Shown: piece by piece, positions 40,758-49,805 of the stretch
Layout of the letters: the number at the start of each line of letters is the position of its first letter
Position numbering within the stretch: position 1 is the first letter of the stretch
Assembly (NCBI RefSeq): GCF_024181285.1
Contig: NZ_CP051201.1
Span: 1,240,001-1,304,000 of the forward strand
Reading direction: 5' to 3'
DNA from: Treponema sp. OMZ 790
GTDB taxonomy: Bacteria; Spirochaetota; Spirochaetia; Treponematales; Treponemataceae
DNA length: 64,000 nt
The notes under the pieces: model-generated
The model's database searches: none
Seen by the model: the letters and a program-made list of their open reading frames with translations, nothing else
What the model was told of the DNA's origin: nothing
Program-made: the position numbers and the translations under genes

Positions 40758-41705
40758 CTAATATTTTTTTACCGTTTCTTGTAATTCTTTATTTATAAGC
40801 TCAAAACTCGTGTACCTATCCTTATGAATATCTCCCTTTTTTAAGGCTTCTAAAAGGGCGCAGCCTGGTTCATGGGTATGGGTGCAGGAAAGGCCGAATT
40901 TACATGAGCCTATTAGTTTTTCCATTTCGGGGAAATATAGGCCCGTATCCTCAGGCTCGATGCCGTAAATTGCAAAGTTCCTCACACCGGGTGTATCGAT
41001 TATGTTTATCGAATGTTCTTTGCCCTTTGAGGTAAGGGCTCTTATTTTAAAGTATTCTCCCTGAGTTGTAGTGTGAGTACCTCTGTCATACTTATCGGAG
41101 ATTGCAGAGGTTTTTAAATTTAAATCGGGGGCTATAAAATTTAAGAGGGTACTCTTCCCCACTCCGGATTGTCCGACAAGGGCAGAAGTTTTAGCCGAGA
41201 GGGTCTCTATTAAGTTGTCCATTCCCCTGCCCTCCTTTGCCGAAACTTCAATCGTCTTATAGCCCAGCCTTTTCCAATCTTCCATCCTATCTCTTACATC
41301 ATCAGCTATTTTTAGATCGCACTTGTTTAACACAATTAAAACCGGAATCTTTTGAATCTCGGCCTGCACTAAGATCCTGTCTACAAAGCGCGGACGGAAG
41401 GGAGGATTTGCGGCAGAGGCAACACAAACAAGGAGGTCGATATTTGCGGCTAAAAGCTGAGGCATATTCAGTTTTTGGTTTAAACGCAAAAAAGAATTTT
41501 TTCTTTCGATCAAGCCTGTTACCAAACCCTCATCTTCCGAGTGAGTATCGGGCTCAATGTTTACAAGGTCGCCTGCAGCAAGAGGATTATAGTAAAGAGC
41601 AGAATCTTTTAAGATCTTTCCCTTAATGGAACAGTTTCTTAATTTTCCGTCTTCACATTCAACAAAAAAAATATTATTAGATCCTTTTAAAACCAATCCC
41701 TTCAT
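40758..41705 (-). CDS. rsgA: ribosome small subunit GTPase RsgA
   Basis: The 315-residue protein has an OB-fold start, a circularly permuted GTPase domain (VLNKCDL as G4, then GQSGVGKSTLLNF as G1 and DTPGVRNF as G3) and a zinc finger CKFGLSC-x-H-x-HEPGC. RsgA matures the 30S subunit. One base separates it from murI upstream; 9 nt separate it from mutS2 downstream. No strong Shine-Dalgarno is seen, so it may depend on coupling to murI. Confidence 0.93.
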   Translation of the reverse strand: MKGLVLKGSNNIFFVECEDGKLRNCSIKGKILKDSALYYNPLAAGDLVNIEPDTHSEDEGLVTGLIERKNSFLRLNQKLNMPQLLAANIDLLVCVASAANPPFRPRFVDRILVQAEIQKIPVLIVLNKCDLKIADDVRDRMEDWKRLGYKTIEVSAKEGRGMDNLIETLSAKTSALVGQSGVGKSTLLNFIAPDLNLKTSAISDKYDRGTHTTTQGEYFKIRALTSKGKEHSINIIDTPGVRNFAIYGIEPEDTGLYFPEMEKLIGSCKFGLSCTHTHEPGCALLEALKKGDIHKDRYTSFELINKELQETVKKY

Positions 41706-41706
41706 T

Positions 41707-42525
41707 TTAAAAATACCCTAAAACCATACCAAAAAGATCCGCATAAGCGGAATATTTTTTTGTATTTTCTTCAGTTTTTTCCGAGGTGATATAAAAAATA
41801 TCTTTTTGAATATTTTTTAATTTTGAGTTCTCTTTCTTTAATTTTTGAGGAGGAGATATTTTTAGTGCCCGGTTTACAACCCCGTCCAATGAGTCCACAA
41901 TCCTTATATCCGGTTCACAGACGGCCTTAAACTCATCCCTCAAGTGTAAAAAATGAGTACAGCCTAGGACTGCCGTATCGGTTCCTGCCGATTTAAAAAA
42001 CTCAACCGCAGGCCGGATTGCAGCCTTTTTATCTTCTTCACTTCCCGAAAGCAGGGAGTTTTCTATTTTGCTGACCAAAACCGAATCGGCACGCATAAAA
42101 AATTTACAATCAGCTCCGAACTCGTCAATGAGGTTTTGAACATAGATATCGTTTACAGTTCTTTCGGTTGCAAGGACGGCTATCTTTTTATTTTTACTTG
42201 CCAAGACTGCGGGCTTTATGGCAGGAACCGTGCCCACAAAAGGAATATCGAATTTTTCCCGCAGATGCGAAAGAGCCGAAACGGTCATCGTATTACAGGC
42301 TATTATTATAACCGAAGGTCTCAGCTCTTCGATTATTTTTTTTACAAGATTTTGCGTATACTCTATTACCTCTTCAAGTGTTTTTTCCCCATAAGGAAAA
42401 TGTTTTGTGTCTGCAACGTAGGCACAAGAACTTTGAGGCTCAATTTCTTTTAAGTGCCTTAGATAAGGCAGGCCTCCTATGCCTGAGTCGATAAAAACAT
42501 ATTGAATATTTTTTTCTTTTGTCAA
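41707..42525 (-). CDS. murI: glutamate racemase
   Basis: The 272-residue enzyme has both catalytic Cys motifs: ACNTMTV and LGCTHFLHL, plus IDSGIGGLPYL and DTKHFPYGEKT. It makes D-glutamate for peptidoglycan. The start is TTG, supported by GGGGGAG 6-7 nt upstream; there is no suitable ATG in frame near it. Confidence 0.93.
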   Translation of the reverse strand: MTKEKNIQYVFIDSGIGGLPYLRHLKEIEPQSSCAYVADTKHFPYGEKTLEEVIEYTQNLVKKIIEELRPSVIIIACNTMTVSALSHLREKFDIPFVGTVPAIKPAVLASKNKKIAVLATERTVNDIYVQNLIDEFGADCKFFMRADSVLVSKIENSLLSGSEEDKKAAIRPAVEFFKSAGTDTAVLGCTHFLHLRDEFKAVCEPDIRIVDSLDGVVNRALKISPPQKLKKENSKLKNIQKDIFYITSEKTEENTKKYSAYADLFGMVLGYF

Positions 42526-42556
42526 ATTTTCTCCCCCAAAAATTATCTTAAAAAAC

Positions 42557-43453
42557 TTACCTTAAAATCCAGTTTATTTTTACTCCGTTCTTTTCCATAC
42601 GCCTAAACCAAGTTTCCTGCCTCTTTGCAAATTGACAAATAGCACGGTAAAGAGAATCAAGGTATTCTTCTTTCTTTTCTATTTTGCCTTGAAGATATTG
42701 GGCGGTAAATTTATATTCAAGTCCCAAACTTTCAAGCCTTTCCCAGGAAAAACCGGCTTTGTGAAGGCTTTCAGTTTCTTCGATCATTCCGTCATTTATG
42801 CGTTGAATCAGTCTAAGCCTTATTCTTTCCCTTAAAATTTCCCGAGAATATTTAAGGCCTATTATAAGGGGGCGGATATCGGGGCGGCTTGCGTTTAGTA
42901 TCTCGACTGCATCGGGATGAGTCTTTTTATATTCGGCAATTTCAATAGCCCGAATAAGACGATCCATGTTTTCAAGGTCGGTTTTATTATGCATCGGAAC
43001 TTTGTATTCAAAAAAAACTTTTTGTAAGCTCTCCAAATTCTTACCGGCCAAGGACACCCTCAGTTCTTCATTTTTCGGAACAGGAATTAGCTCATACTCC
43101 CTTATAAGGGCATCGAGATAAAGCCCCGTTCCTCCGGCAAAAATCGGAAGTTTTTTTCTCCTTTTTATATCCTCAAAGGCTCTGTAAGCATCATTTTGAA
43201 AATCGAAGACATTGTACTCCCTTTCCAAGGTACAAATATCGATTAAGTGATAGGGTACCTCTCCATACTCGTCCAAGTCCTTTCCTGTACCGAGATCAAG
43301 GCCCTTATAAACCTGCCTTGAATCGACAGAAATAATTTCGCCGTCAAGTTCCCTTGCAAGACCCACGGCATAGGAGGTCTTTCCCGTTGCTGTAGCGCCC
43401 AGAATGACCATTGAATTATACTTATCGGATAAGGACTTAAAGTCAAGGCTCAT
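42557..43453 (-). CDS. miaA: tRNA dimethylallyltransferase MiaA
   Basis: The 298-residue enzyme has the P-loop LGATATGKTSYAVGLA, DSRQVYKGLDLGTGK, GTGLYLDALI and QRINDGMIEE.. motifs of MiaA, which puts the isopentenyl group on A37 of UNN-reading tRNAs. The ATG has no clear Shine-Dalgarno and follows the membrane protein gene by 9 nt. A DLGTGK loop and the RRMEKNGVKINWILR end are intact. Confidence 0.92.
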   Translation of the reverse strand: MSLDFKSLSDKYNSMVILGATATGKTSYAVGLARELDGEIISVDSRQVYKGLDLGTGKDLDEYGEVPYHLIDICTLEREYNVFDFQNDAYRAFEDIKRRKKLPIFAGGTGLYLDALIREYELIPVPKNEELRVSLAGKNLESLQKVFFEYKVPMHNKTDLENMDRLIRAIEIAEYKKTHPDAVEILNASRPDIRPLIIGLKYSREILRERIRLRLIQRINDGMIEETESLHKAGFSWERLESLGLEYKFTAQYLQGKIEKKEEYLDSLYRAICQFAKRQETWFRRMEKNGVKINWILR

Positions 43454-43462
43454 AAATAAAAA

Positions 43463-44092
43463 CTATAGTCTGTTCCTGATAACGTTTAGCACTACCCCCA
43501 GAAAACATATACCGCCGCAGACAAAAATATGCATGTTAACGGATTTGGCTAAATACCAATTTGCGAGAGCGTAAGAGCCTAAAAAGGTAAAAACTATAAA
43601 AGAAATAAAAGCAATCAGATACACCGCAAAATCGCTGGCGATGGTTAAGTTGGCTGCTAAAACATAGTATAAAAAATCAAAAATAAGTATTGCACCTATT
43701 ATTATCAGAAGGAAAAAAATAATCTCGTTAGAATCGGGGACATTGATATTTCTGTAAAATAAGTAGGCAAAAACCGAGCTGAAAATACCGAAAAGAGCCG
43801 ATAAACTATTACTTAACACATCTTCAGAAAGAGAAAATGAAATTAAGAAGAAAAATCCCAATCCGAAAAAGGCGTGTAAGAAAAAGTATTGAAGGAAAAA
43901 ACGCCATAAGTGAGAGCTCAAATAAGACGAAATCTGTAATCCCGAAAAAGGAAAAAATGAAACTATAATCAACGAGACTAATCCGCCCAATATGCCGAAT
44001 AAGAAGGCTGCAAAATTACCTCCTCTTTCTCTTGAAAACAAGGCATAAAGCAAGAAAACTAAGGGTAACACTAAAATCAAAACAAAATCCAT
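43463..44092 (-). CDS. polytopic membrane protein, hypothetical
   Basis: The 209-residue protein is almost all hydrophobic, with six or seven predicted spans. No motif is recognised. Its ATG is 7 nt from the -10 box of a promoter with no Shine-Dalgarno, so the mRNA is probably leaderless. It leads the operon miaA-murI-rsgA-mutS2. Confidence 0.72.
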   Translation of the reverse strand: MDFVLILVLPLVFLLYALFSRERGGNFAAFLFGILGGLVSLIIVSFFPFSGLQISSYLSSHLWRFFLQYFFLHAFFGLGFFFLISFSLSEDVLSNSLSALFGIFSSVFAYLFYRNINVPDSNEIIFFLLIIIGAILIFDFLYYVLAANLTIASDFAVYLIAFISFIVFTFLGSYALANWYLAKSVNMHIFVCGGICFLGVVLNVIRNRL

Positions 44093-44099
44093 GAGTGGT

Positions 44100-44128
44100 A
44101 TTTTATCACAAAAATGTCAATATATCAA
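44100..44128 (-). promoter_or_regulatory. sigma-70 promoter, leaderless start of the membrane protein operon
   Basis: Minus strand TTGATA, 17 nt, TAAAAT; 7 nt lie between the -10 box and the ATG at 44092. Confidence 0.6.
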
Positions 44129-44148
44129 GTATTTTTGAATAATTGCTC

Positions 44149-44177
44149 TTTACAAATATATTTTTTAAATGTATACT
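44149..44177 (+). promoter_or_regulatory. sigma-70 promoter, leaderless start of the next membrane protein
   Basis: TTTACA, 17 nt, TATACT; 8 nt lie between the -10 box and the ATG at 44186. Confidence 0.65.
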
Positions 44178-44185
44178 GCTTAGAT

Positions 44186-44950
44186 ATGACAATTGCAGGA
44201 AGAAATAGGGCGCGCCTCGTGGCCATATCGATTGTAAGTCTGATTCTCTTATTATCGCTGATTTCGTTTACAGGCATAGTTTTTTCAGGGAATATCGATA
44301 ATTATGCCGTATTGATGAGTATTTTAGCCTTTCCAATTTTATCGCTTACCTTCTTAATTTTTGTATATTTTACCTTTAAAAAGACTCATGCAATCGAAGT
44401 ATCCTTTTTTGCCATGTTTACAATATGTATAAGTTTTGAAAGTTTAAGACTTATTTTCCCTCTCTATAATTTTTCAAACATAGTCATGGAAGCTGTTGCA
44501 AACCTTTCAAGATTGGTATATTTTTTCAGATTAGCCGGAATTATGTCTCTTTTTATGGCCGGAATTTTTGCCAATAAGGTAATCAGCCGAAAAATAGCCT
44601 CCGTTTTCTTTTTTATCTTTTTTATATCTTTTTTGGTATGCTTGACCATGCCTATCAACAACTTTTATATAAATCGGCACTTCTTATCCGACACAAAAGC
44701 CGGACACTCTTATATATACCTATTTTTAATCATAGCAATACTGGCCTGTTTAAACTACTTTTTTGTATATATAACAAAAAATATCAAAGAATACCTATTT
44801 GCAACCATTTCTTTAATCGGATCTTTAATCGGCTATTATATTCTTATTTACGCCTCATCCTATTATTTATTGAGTATAGGTCTTACACTTTTTGTCGCAG
44901 GAAATATAAGCTTTATAAAAAACATTCACAGCTACCATCTATGGCAATAG
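44186..44950 (+). CDS. polytopic membrane protein with about seven spans, hypothetical
   Basis: The 254-residue protein has seven predicted spans with short loops and an acidic/aromatic pattern (FFAMFTICISFESLRLIFPL) reminiscent of 7TM diverse-intracellular-signalling receptors, but no cytosolic domain follows, so this is weak. The ATG at 44186 is used because an upstream frame of 24 codons would lie across and before the promoter; there is no Shine-Dalgarno and the mRNA would be leaderless. Divergent from the preceding membrane protein gene. Confidence 0.68.
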   Translation: MTIAGRNRARLVAISIVSLILLLSLISFTGIVFSGNIDNYAVLMSILAFPILSLTFLIFVYFTFKKTHAIEVSFFAMFTICISFESLRLIFPLYNFSNIVMEAVANLSRLVYFFRLAGIMSLFMAGIFANKVISRKIASVFFFIFFISFLVCLTMPINNFYINRHFLSDTKAGHSYIYLFLIIAILACLNYFFVYITKNIKEYLFATISLIGSLIGYYILIYASSYYLLSIGLTLFVAGNISFIKNIHSYHLWQ

Positions 44951-44975
44951 AAACAAAAAATAATAAAAATGAGTA

Positions 44976-45004
44976 TTGATTTTTAGTCCATTATGATGTA
45001 TGCT
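44976..45004 (+). promoter_or_regulatory. sigma-70 promoter, leaderless start of the MBL gene
   Basis: TTGATT, 17 nt, TATGCT; predicted start is the A of the ATG at 45011. Confidence 0.55.
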
Positions 45005-45010
45005 TAATTT

Positions 45011-46423
45011 ATGGCAATTAAATTTTACTCACTCGGTGCTGCAGAAGAAGTTACCGGATCTAAACACATTCTTGAAGTTGACGGGCATAAATATTTGATA
45101 GACTGCGGAGCGTTTCAGGGAAAAAGAGCTGAAGCAGACAAAAAAAACAGGGATTTTAATGTTCCTGCTTCTGAATTGGAAGCCGTCATTTTAACCCATG
45201 CACATTACGACCATTGCGGTTTGTTACCATTACTTGGAAAACATGGATTTAACGGAAATATATATGCAACTCCGGCCACCAGAGATATAGCTAATCTTGT
45301 TATGATGGATTCTGCGAGGATTCAAGCCAGAGACAGGGAATATTTATCTAAACAAGCTGCAAAAAAAGGAGAAAGTTTTAAGTGGGTTCCTCTTTTTGAT
45401 GAAAAAGACGTAATTCAAACCGTCAATCAGTTTGTAACAATATCTTATCACCGGCCTACATGGATAGGTCCGAATGTTCAGCTGGAATTCTATGATGCGG
45501 GTCATATTTTAGGTTCGGCAATGGCTGTAATTACCGCAAAGGATTCTGAAGGAAAAGAAGTAAAAATAGCCTTTACCGGAGACCTGGGCCGAAAAAATAA
45601 GGCTATCATCCGAGATCCTGACATTATTCCGCCTGTAGACTATATAGTAATTGAAAGCACATACGGTAATAGGCGCCATGAAGAAACAGACAATGCTTTA
45701 AAACTCCTTGCCGAAAAAACAAAGGAGCTTGTAGAAAACAAGGGAAAGATGATAATTCCGGCCTTTGCCGTCGAAAGAACCCAGGAAATTGTCTATTATT
45801 TTCACCTATTGGTAGATAAAAAAATAATTCCGGACATTCCTATCTATGTAGATTCGCCTATGGCAGTAAACGCAACGAGTATTTTTCAGGTTCATCCAGA
45901 ATGTTATGATGCAGAAACACATGAAGCTTTTTTGACGCACCATAAAAATCCTTTCGGCTTTAACTCCCTCAAATTTATAACGAGTGTATCCGAGTCCAAG
46001 GACTTAAACAATATTGACGGGCCCATGGTTATAATAAGTGCAGACGGCATGTGCGAATTCGGCCGAATAACCCACCATCTTGCAAACAATATCGAAAAGC
46101 CTTCAACAAAAATAATGTTGGTAGGTTTTATGGCAGAAGATACCCTCGGCCGCCGTCTTCAAAACAGAGAACAAGAAGTAAAAATTTTCGGAGAATGGCA
46201 TCAGGTGAGAGCCGAAATTTTGCAGATAAATGCTTTCAGTGCTCATGCAGATTATTTTGAAGCCGAACAGTGGCTCGACTCATTGGAAAATCCCAAACTT
46301 AAGACAATCTTCTTGGTTCACGGGGAGCCCAAAGCTCAAAGCTATTTTACCCAATATCTAAACGAAAACGGTTACAAGGATGTAAAAACGGTAAAATACG
46401 GCGAAACTTATAATTTGGACTAA
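45011..46423 (+). CDS. MBL-fold beta-CASP metallo-hydrolase (RNA-processing type)
   Basis: The 470-residue protein has the metallo-beta-lactamase motif LTHAHYDHCG, metal ligands in DAGHILGSA and FTGDLG, the beta-CASP region (IPAFAVERTQEIVYY; YVDSPMAV; ISADGMCEFGRITHHL) and the closing INAFSAHADYF and LVHGEPKAQ. This is the YSH1/CPSF73-like group acting on RNA. ATG lies 6 nt from a -10 box with no Shine-Dalgarno, so the transcript is probably leaderless. The methylase gene follows after 3 nt. Confidence 0.9.
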   Translation: MAIKFYSLGAAEEVTGSKHILEVDGHKYLIDCGAFQGKRAEADKKNRDFNVPASELEAVILTHAHYDHCGLLPLLGKHGFNGNIYATPATRDIANLVMMDSARIQARDREYLSKQAAKKGESFKWVPLFDEKDVIQTVNQFVTISYHRPTWIGPNVQLEFYDAGHILGSAMAVITAKDSEGKEVKIAFTGDLGRKNKAIIRDPDIIPPVDYIVIESTYGNRRHEETDNALKLLAEKTKELVENKGKMIIPAFAVERTQEIVYYFHLLVDKKIIPDIPIYVDSPMAVNATSIFQVHPECYDAETHEAFLTHHKNPFGFNSLKFITSVSESKDLNNIDGPMVIISADGMCEFGRITHHLANNIEKPSTKIMLVGFMAEDTLGRRLQNREQEVKIFGEWHQVRAEILQINAFSAHADYFEAEQWLDSLENPKLKTIFLVHGEPKAQSYFTQYLNENGYKDVKTVKYGETYNLD

Positions 46424-46426
46424 CAT

Positions 46427-47203
46427 ATGAAAAGAATAATAACAGGCTTTCACACAATAGATGAGATTTTAAGAGCCGAAAAACTTAAAATCGAAAAAGA
46501 AAAGAACACTGAGTCAAGCCTCGAAATTTTTTACTCGAAAGAGGGCCCGCGAGTAAAGAAAATTTTAGAGACTGCACATAAATTAAATATAAAGATTGAA
46601 AAAAAAGAGGCAGGGTTTCTTGATTCTCTTACCAAGGCCTTGCCGGAACAGTTAAGGAATCATAGGGGAATTGTTCTTATAGCAGAGGCTGAAAATCAAA
46701 AAAAAGGAATGAGCATCGATGAGCTTTTTGCAAAACTTGCAGAAAAGGACTCAGCCTTTGTTGTAATGCTGGATTCCGTTACAGACCCTCACAACACAGG
46801 TTCCATCATACGGAGCGCAGACCAGTTCGGTATTGACGGAATCATAGTTCCCGAAAATAAAAGCGCCGGAGGTTTTGAAATTATCGGCAAGGTAAGTGCA
46901 GGAGCTTCTGCATGGGTTCCCTATGTCGAGGCAACTAATTTGGTTAGAACTGCGGAAAGATTGAAAAAGGAAGGGTTTTGGATTTACGGTGCCGATGCAG
47001 GAGGCAAATCTCTCCCCGATATCGACTTCCCCAAAAAGACGGCCCTCATTATGGGCAGCGAAGGAAAAGGTATGAGCCGTCTCGTAGAAGCAACATGCGA
47101 TGAGATAGTATCCATTCCTACTCATGGAAAACTTGACAGCCTAAATGTCTCCGTCGCAGCCGGTATTCTATTATATGAGATAAGCAGAAAAAAAGAAAAA
47201 TAA
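46427..47203 (+). CDS. TrmH/RlmB family 2'-O-methyltransferase
   Basis: The 258-residue SPOUT enzyme has an N-terminal substrate-binding domain (TGFHTIDEILR; IEIFYSKEGPRVKK-like) and the knotted catalytic domain: LDSVTDPHNTGSIIRSADQFG (motif 1), MGSEGKGMSRLV (motif 2) and IPTHGKLDSLNVSVAAGILLYE (motif 3). It methylates a ribose in 23S rRNA or tRNA; RlmB (G2251) is the likeliest. It is co-transcribed with the MBL protein, a pairing of two RNA enzymes. Confidence 0.9.
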   Translation: MKRIITGFHTIDEILRAEKLKIEKEKNTESSLEIFYSKEGPRVKKILETAHKLNIKIEKKEAGFLDSLTKALPEQLRNHRGIVLIAEAENQKKGMSIDELFAKLAEKDSAFVVMLDSVTDPHNTGSIIRSADQFGIDGIIVPENKSAGGFEIIGKVSAGASAWVPYVEATNLVRTAERLKKEGFWIYGADAGGKSLPDIDFPKKTALIMGSEGKGMSRLVEATCDEIVSIPTHGKLDSLNVSVAAGILLYEISRKKEK

Positions 47204-47232
47204 AACATAAGCCTTTTACAACAAAAATAAAA

Positions 47233-47270
47233 AAGCCCTGACAAGAAATCTTAATTTTCTGTCAGGGCTT
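47233..47270. terminator. bidirectional terminator between the methylase gene and hisS
   Basis: AAGCCCTGACA and TGTCAGGGCTT are perfect 11-nt arms, with AGAAA/TTTCT pairing inside. It stands between convergent genes, with A-rich sequence on the left and T-rich positions inside the stem ends. Confidence 0.75.
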
Positions 47271-47293
47271 AAGTATTAAAACTTTAGAGCTTT

Positions 47294-48640
47294 TTAATTC
47301 TTAGAAGCTATAACCTTTTTTACGGCGTCACCAAGAGGCATTTCATCCTCAGTCCTATTCGTCATATCCTTTAATCTGACTTTATAATTTTTCATATCCC
47401 TATCAAATTCTTCTACACAAGAATCTTTAGTTAAGAAAAGGCCCCATCTGATATCCTTTTTTTCGGCATAGGCGTACTGATGGTTCATCTTTTTAGGTTC
47501 GGGATAAACTTCGGAATTGATTTTTTGTGTTTCCAAAAAGTTCGATATCTTGTAAGAAAGAATTTGACTATCTTCGGGTAAAGAAAAAATAAGAAGGTCG
47601 GTAAAGCTTGCCTTTGTTTTTGGGTGTTCCAACTGTTCAAGAGCGGCCAATAATCTGTCAAGCCCGATGGAGGCTCCTACGCCGGTAATACTTTCTTTCA
47701 TGTAAAGGCCTGTCAGGTTATCGTATCTTCCTCCTGAACAAATTGAGCCTATTGACGGTAAATCGGTTAAAAATGTTTCAAATACAACACCTGTATAGTA
47801 ATCCAAGCCTCTTGTAATTGAAGGATCAAAAACTATAGAATCTTCTATTCCGACAGCTTTCACCAAGGAATAGATATCCTTAATCCGCTTTGTATCTTCA
47901 CTTGCACCTCCGGCTAGAGCTTCAAGATGCAAAAGAGTTTTTTCAAAATCTTCACTTTTTAGTTCCTTGTTAGCACCGGAAATATAATCCAATATTTTTT
48001 TTGCTTTTTCTTCAGAGCTTAATTCGCTAAGAAGTTTTAAAACTTCACTCTCCCCTACTTTAGCAAGTTTATCCACAATCCTTAAAATTTCTTCGCTGTC
48101 GCCGGAAAGATTCAAAGATTGTAAAAAGCGGTTAAATACACCCCTATGGGAAACATGGATTTTAAAATTAGAAACACCTAACTCGTTTAAAGATTTTTTG
48201 ATAAGCCGTAAAATTTCAAAATCAACTGCAGCAGTATCAGAACCTAAAATATCAAAATCGCATTGCAAAAATTCCCGATAACGGCCTGCCTGAGGTTTTT
48301 CTCCGCGCCAAACCTTTCCTAAATGATAACGCTTAAACGGAAAATATATTTCGTTTCTATGTTCGGCAATAAAACGGGCCAAGGGAACAGTTAAGTCAAA
48401 GCGCATAGCAACATCCCGTCCGCCGTTATCATTAAAACGAAAAACCTGCTTTTCGGTTTCTCCTCCGCTCTTTCTCAAAAGAATCTCAGAATATTCCAAA
48501 GCGGGAGTGTCGATGGGTACAAAACCGTAATCTCTAAAAATCTTTACCAGCTTTTCCATAAGAAGAGCTCTTTCTATTTCATCTGCAGGAAGAAAATCTC
48601 TAAAGCCCTTTAAAACTTTCGGTTGTATTAAATCACTCAT
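47294..48640 (-). CDS. hisS: histidyl-tRNA synthetase
   Basis: The 448-residue class II synthetase has motif 1 (KVLKGFRDFLPADEIERALL), motif 2 (YHLGKVWRGEKPQAGRYREF), the His-A motif RGLDYYTGVVFE and the GIGASIGLDRL-like motif 3 (GVGASIGLDRLLAAL), then the anticodon-binding domain. The ATG is 6 nt from a TAAAAT -10 box without a Shine-Dalgarno, another probable leaderless mRNA. Confidence 0.93.
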   Translation of the reverse strand: MSDLIQPKVLKGFRDFLPADEIERALLMEKLVKIFRDYGFVPIDTPALEYSEILLRKSGGETEKQVFRFNDNGGRDVAMRFDLTVPLARFIAEHRNEIYFPFKRYHLGKVWRGEKPQAGRYREFLQCDFDILGSDTAAVDFEILRLIKKSLNELGVSNFKIHVSHRGVFNRFLQSLNLSGDSEEILRIVDKLAKVGESEVLKLLSELSSEEKAKKILDYISGANKELKSEDFEKTLLHLEALAGGASEDTKRIKDIYSLVKAVGIEDSIVFDPSITRGLDYYTGVVFETFLTDLPSIGSICSGGRYDNLTGLYMKESITGVGASIGLDRLLAALEQLEHPKTKASFTDLLIFSLPEDSQILSYKISNFLETQKINSEVYPEPKKMNHQYAYAEKKDIRWGLFLTKDSCVEEFDRDMKNYKVRLKDMTNRTEDEMPLGDAVKKVIASKN

Positions 48641-48646
48641 AAATCT

Positions 48647-48675
48647 ATTTTACAATATTTTTTTAGATTGGGCAA
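48647..48675 (-). promoter_or_regulatory. sigma-70 promoter of hisS, leaderless
   Basis: Minus strand TTGCCC, 17 nt, TAAAAT; 6 nt to the ATG at 48640. Confidence 0.5.
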
Positions 48676-48698
48676 GGGTTATACTACACCGCCAATAT

Positions 48699-49787
48699 TT
48701 ATCTCTCCTTATAATTTTTTTCTATCCAATTACGGTACTCACCGGAGCGGACATTTTCTATCCAATCTTTATTATTTAAATACCAGTCAACAGTATTTTC
48801 AAGCCCTGTTTCAAAATCAAAATTGCGTTTCCAGTTAAGTTCTTTTTTTATTTTTGTACAGTCAATGGCATATCGGCGGTCATGGCCGAGCCTATCTGTT
48901 ACATGGCTAATGGTTTTCCTTGCAGTTTCTTCGCTAAGTCCTGCTTTTTTGCAAACAATTTGAATGAGTTTATTTAAAAGTTTTATATTTTCCCATTCAT
49001 TTTCTCCGCCGATATTATAGGTTTCACCGGTCTTTCCTTTTTTTAAGATGAGCCTGACAGCCTCATTATGATCTTCGACATGAATCCAATCTCTAATCTG
49101 TTTGCCGTCACCGTAAACGGGAAGATTTTTACCTTCAAGCATATTTAAAATCATCAACGGAATCAACTTTTCCGGGAACTGAAAAGGTCCGTAATTATTG
49201 GAGCAATTTGAAATTGTAACAGGAAGTCCGTAAGTATGGAAGTAAGCCTTTACCAAGTGATCACTGGATGCCTTACTTGCAGAATAAGGAGAGCGAGGAT
49301 CATAGGCTGTTGTTTCTTCAAAAAGACCTTGATGTCCCAATGAACCGTAAACCTCATCAGTACTTATATGATGAAAAAGAACATCATCACGCATTGTCCC
49401 GTCAGAATTTTTCCAAAATTGCTTGGCTGTTTCCAAAAGGTTAAATGTACCTAAAACATTTGTCTTTAAAAAAACCTCAGGCCCCAAAATAGAACGGTCT
49501 ACATGACTTTCGGCTGCAAAATTAACAACAGTATCTATATTATATTCGGTAAAAATCTTATTTATGATTTCTTTATCGCAGATGTTTCCGTGAATAAAAA
49601 AGTAACGGGAGCCTCCGAATTCGGATTCAACATCGGCAAGACTTGCGGCATTGCCTGCATAGGTAATAGCATCAAGGTTGATGACTCGGCCCTTAAAATC
49701 GGTTTCCTTTTTTAATAAGGTTCTGATAAAATTGGAGCCGATAAAACCGGCTCCGCCTGTTACCAAAATATTTTGTAGATTTCGCAT
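48699..49787 (-). CDS. rmlB: dTDP-glucose 4,6-dehydratase
   Basis: The 362-residue extended SDR has GGAGFIGSNFIR, the HISTDEVYGSL stretch with the catalytic Asp-Glu, and YSASKASSDHLVKAY (YxxxK). It converts dTDP-glucose to the 4-keto-6-deoxy sugar, the precursor of rhamnose or amino sugars. It ends the surface-glycan cluster. rmlC and rmlD are not in the window, so the final sugar is not known from here. Confidence 0.93.
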   Translation of the reverse strand: MRNLQNILVTGGAGFIGSNFIRTLLKKETDFKGRVINLDAITYAGNAASLADVESEFGGSRYFFIHGNICDKEIINKIFTEYNIDTVVNFAAESHVDRSILGPEVFLKTNVLGTFNLLETAKQFWKNSDGTMRDDVLFHHISTDEVYGSLGHQGLFEETTAYDPRSPYSASKASSDHLVKAYFHTYGLPVTISNCSNNYGPFQFPEKLIPLMILNMLEGKNLPVYGDGKQIRDWIHVEDHNEAVRLILKKGKTGETYNIGGENEWENIKLLNKLIQIVCKKAGLSEETARKTISHVTDRLGHDRRYAIDCTKIKKELNWKRNFDFETGLENTVDWYLNNKDWIENVRSGEYRNWIEKNYKER

Positions 49788-49805
49788 TTAGATTAACTCC
49801 TTAAC

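Noticed and set aside
44114..44185. 24-codon N-terminal extension of the membrane protein at 44186
   Set aside because: It spans the -35 and -10 boxes of its own promoter and has no Shine-Dalgarno.
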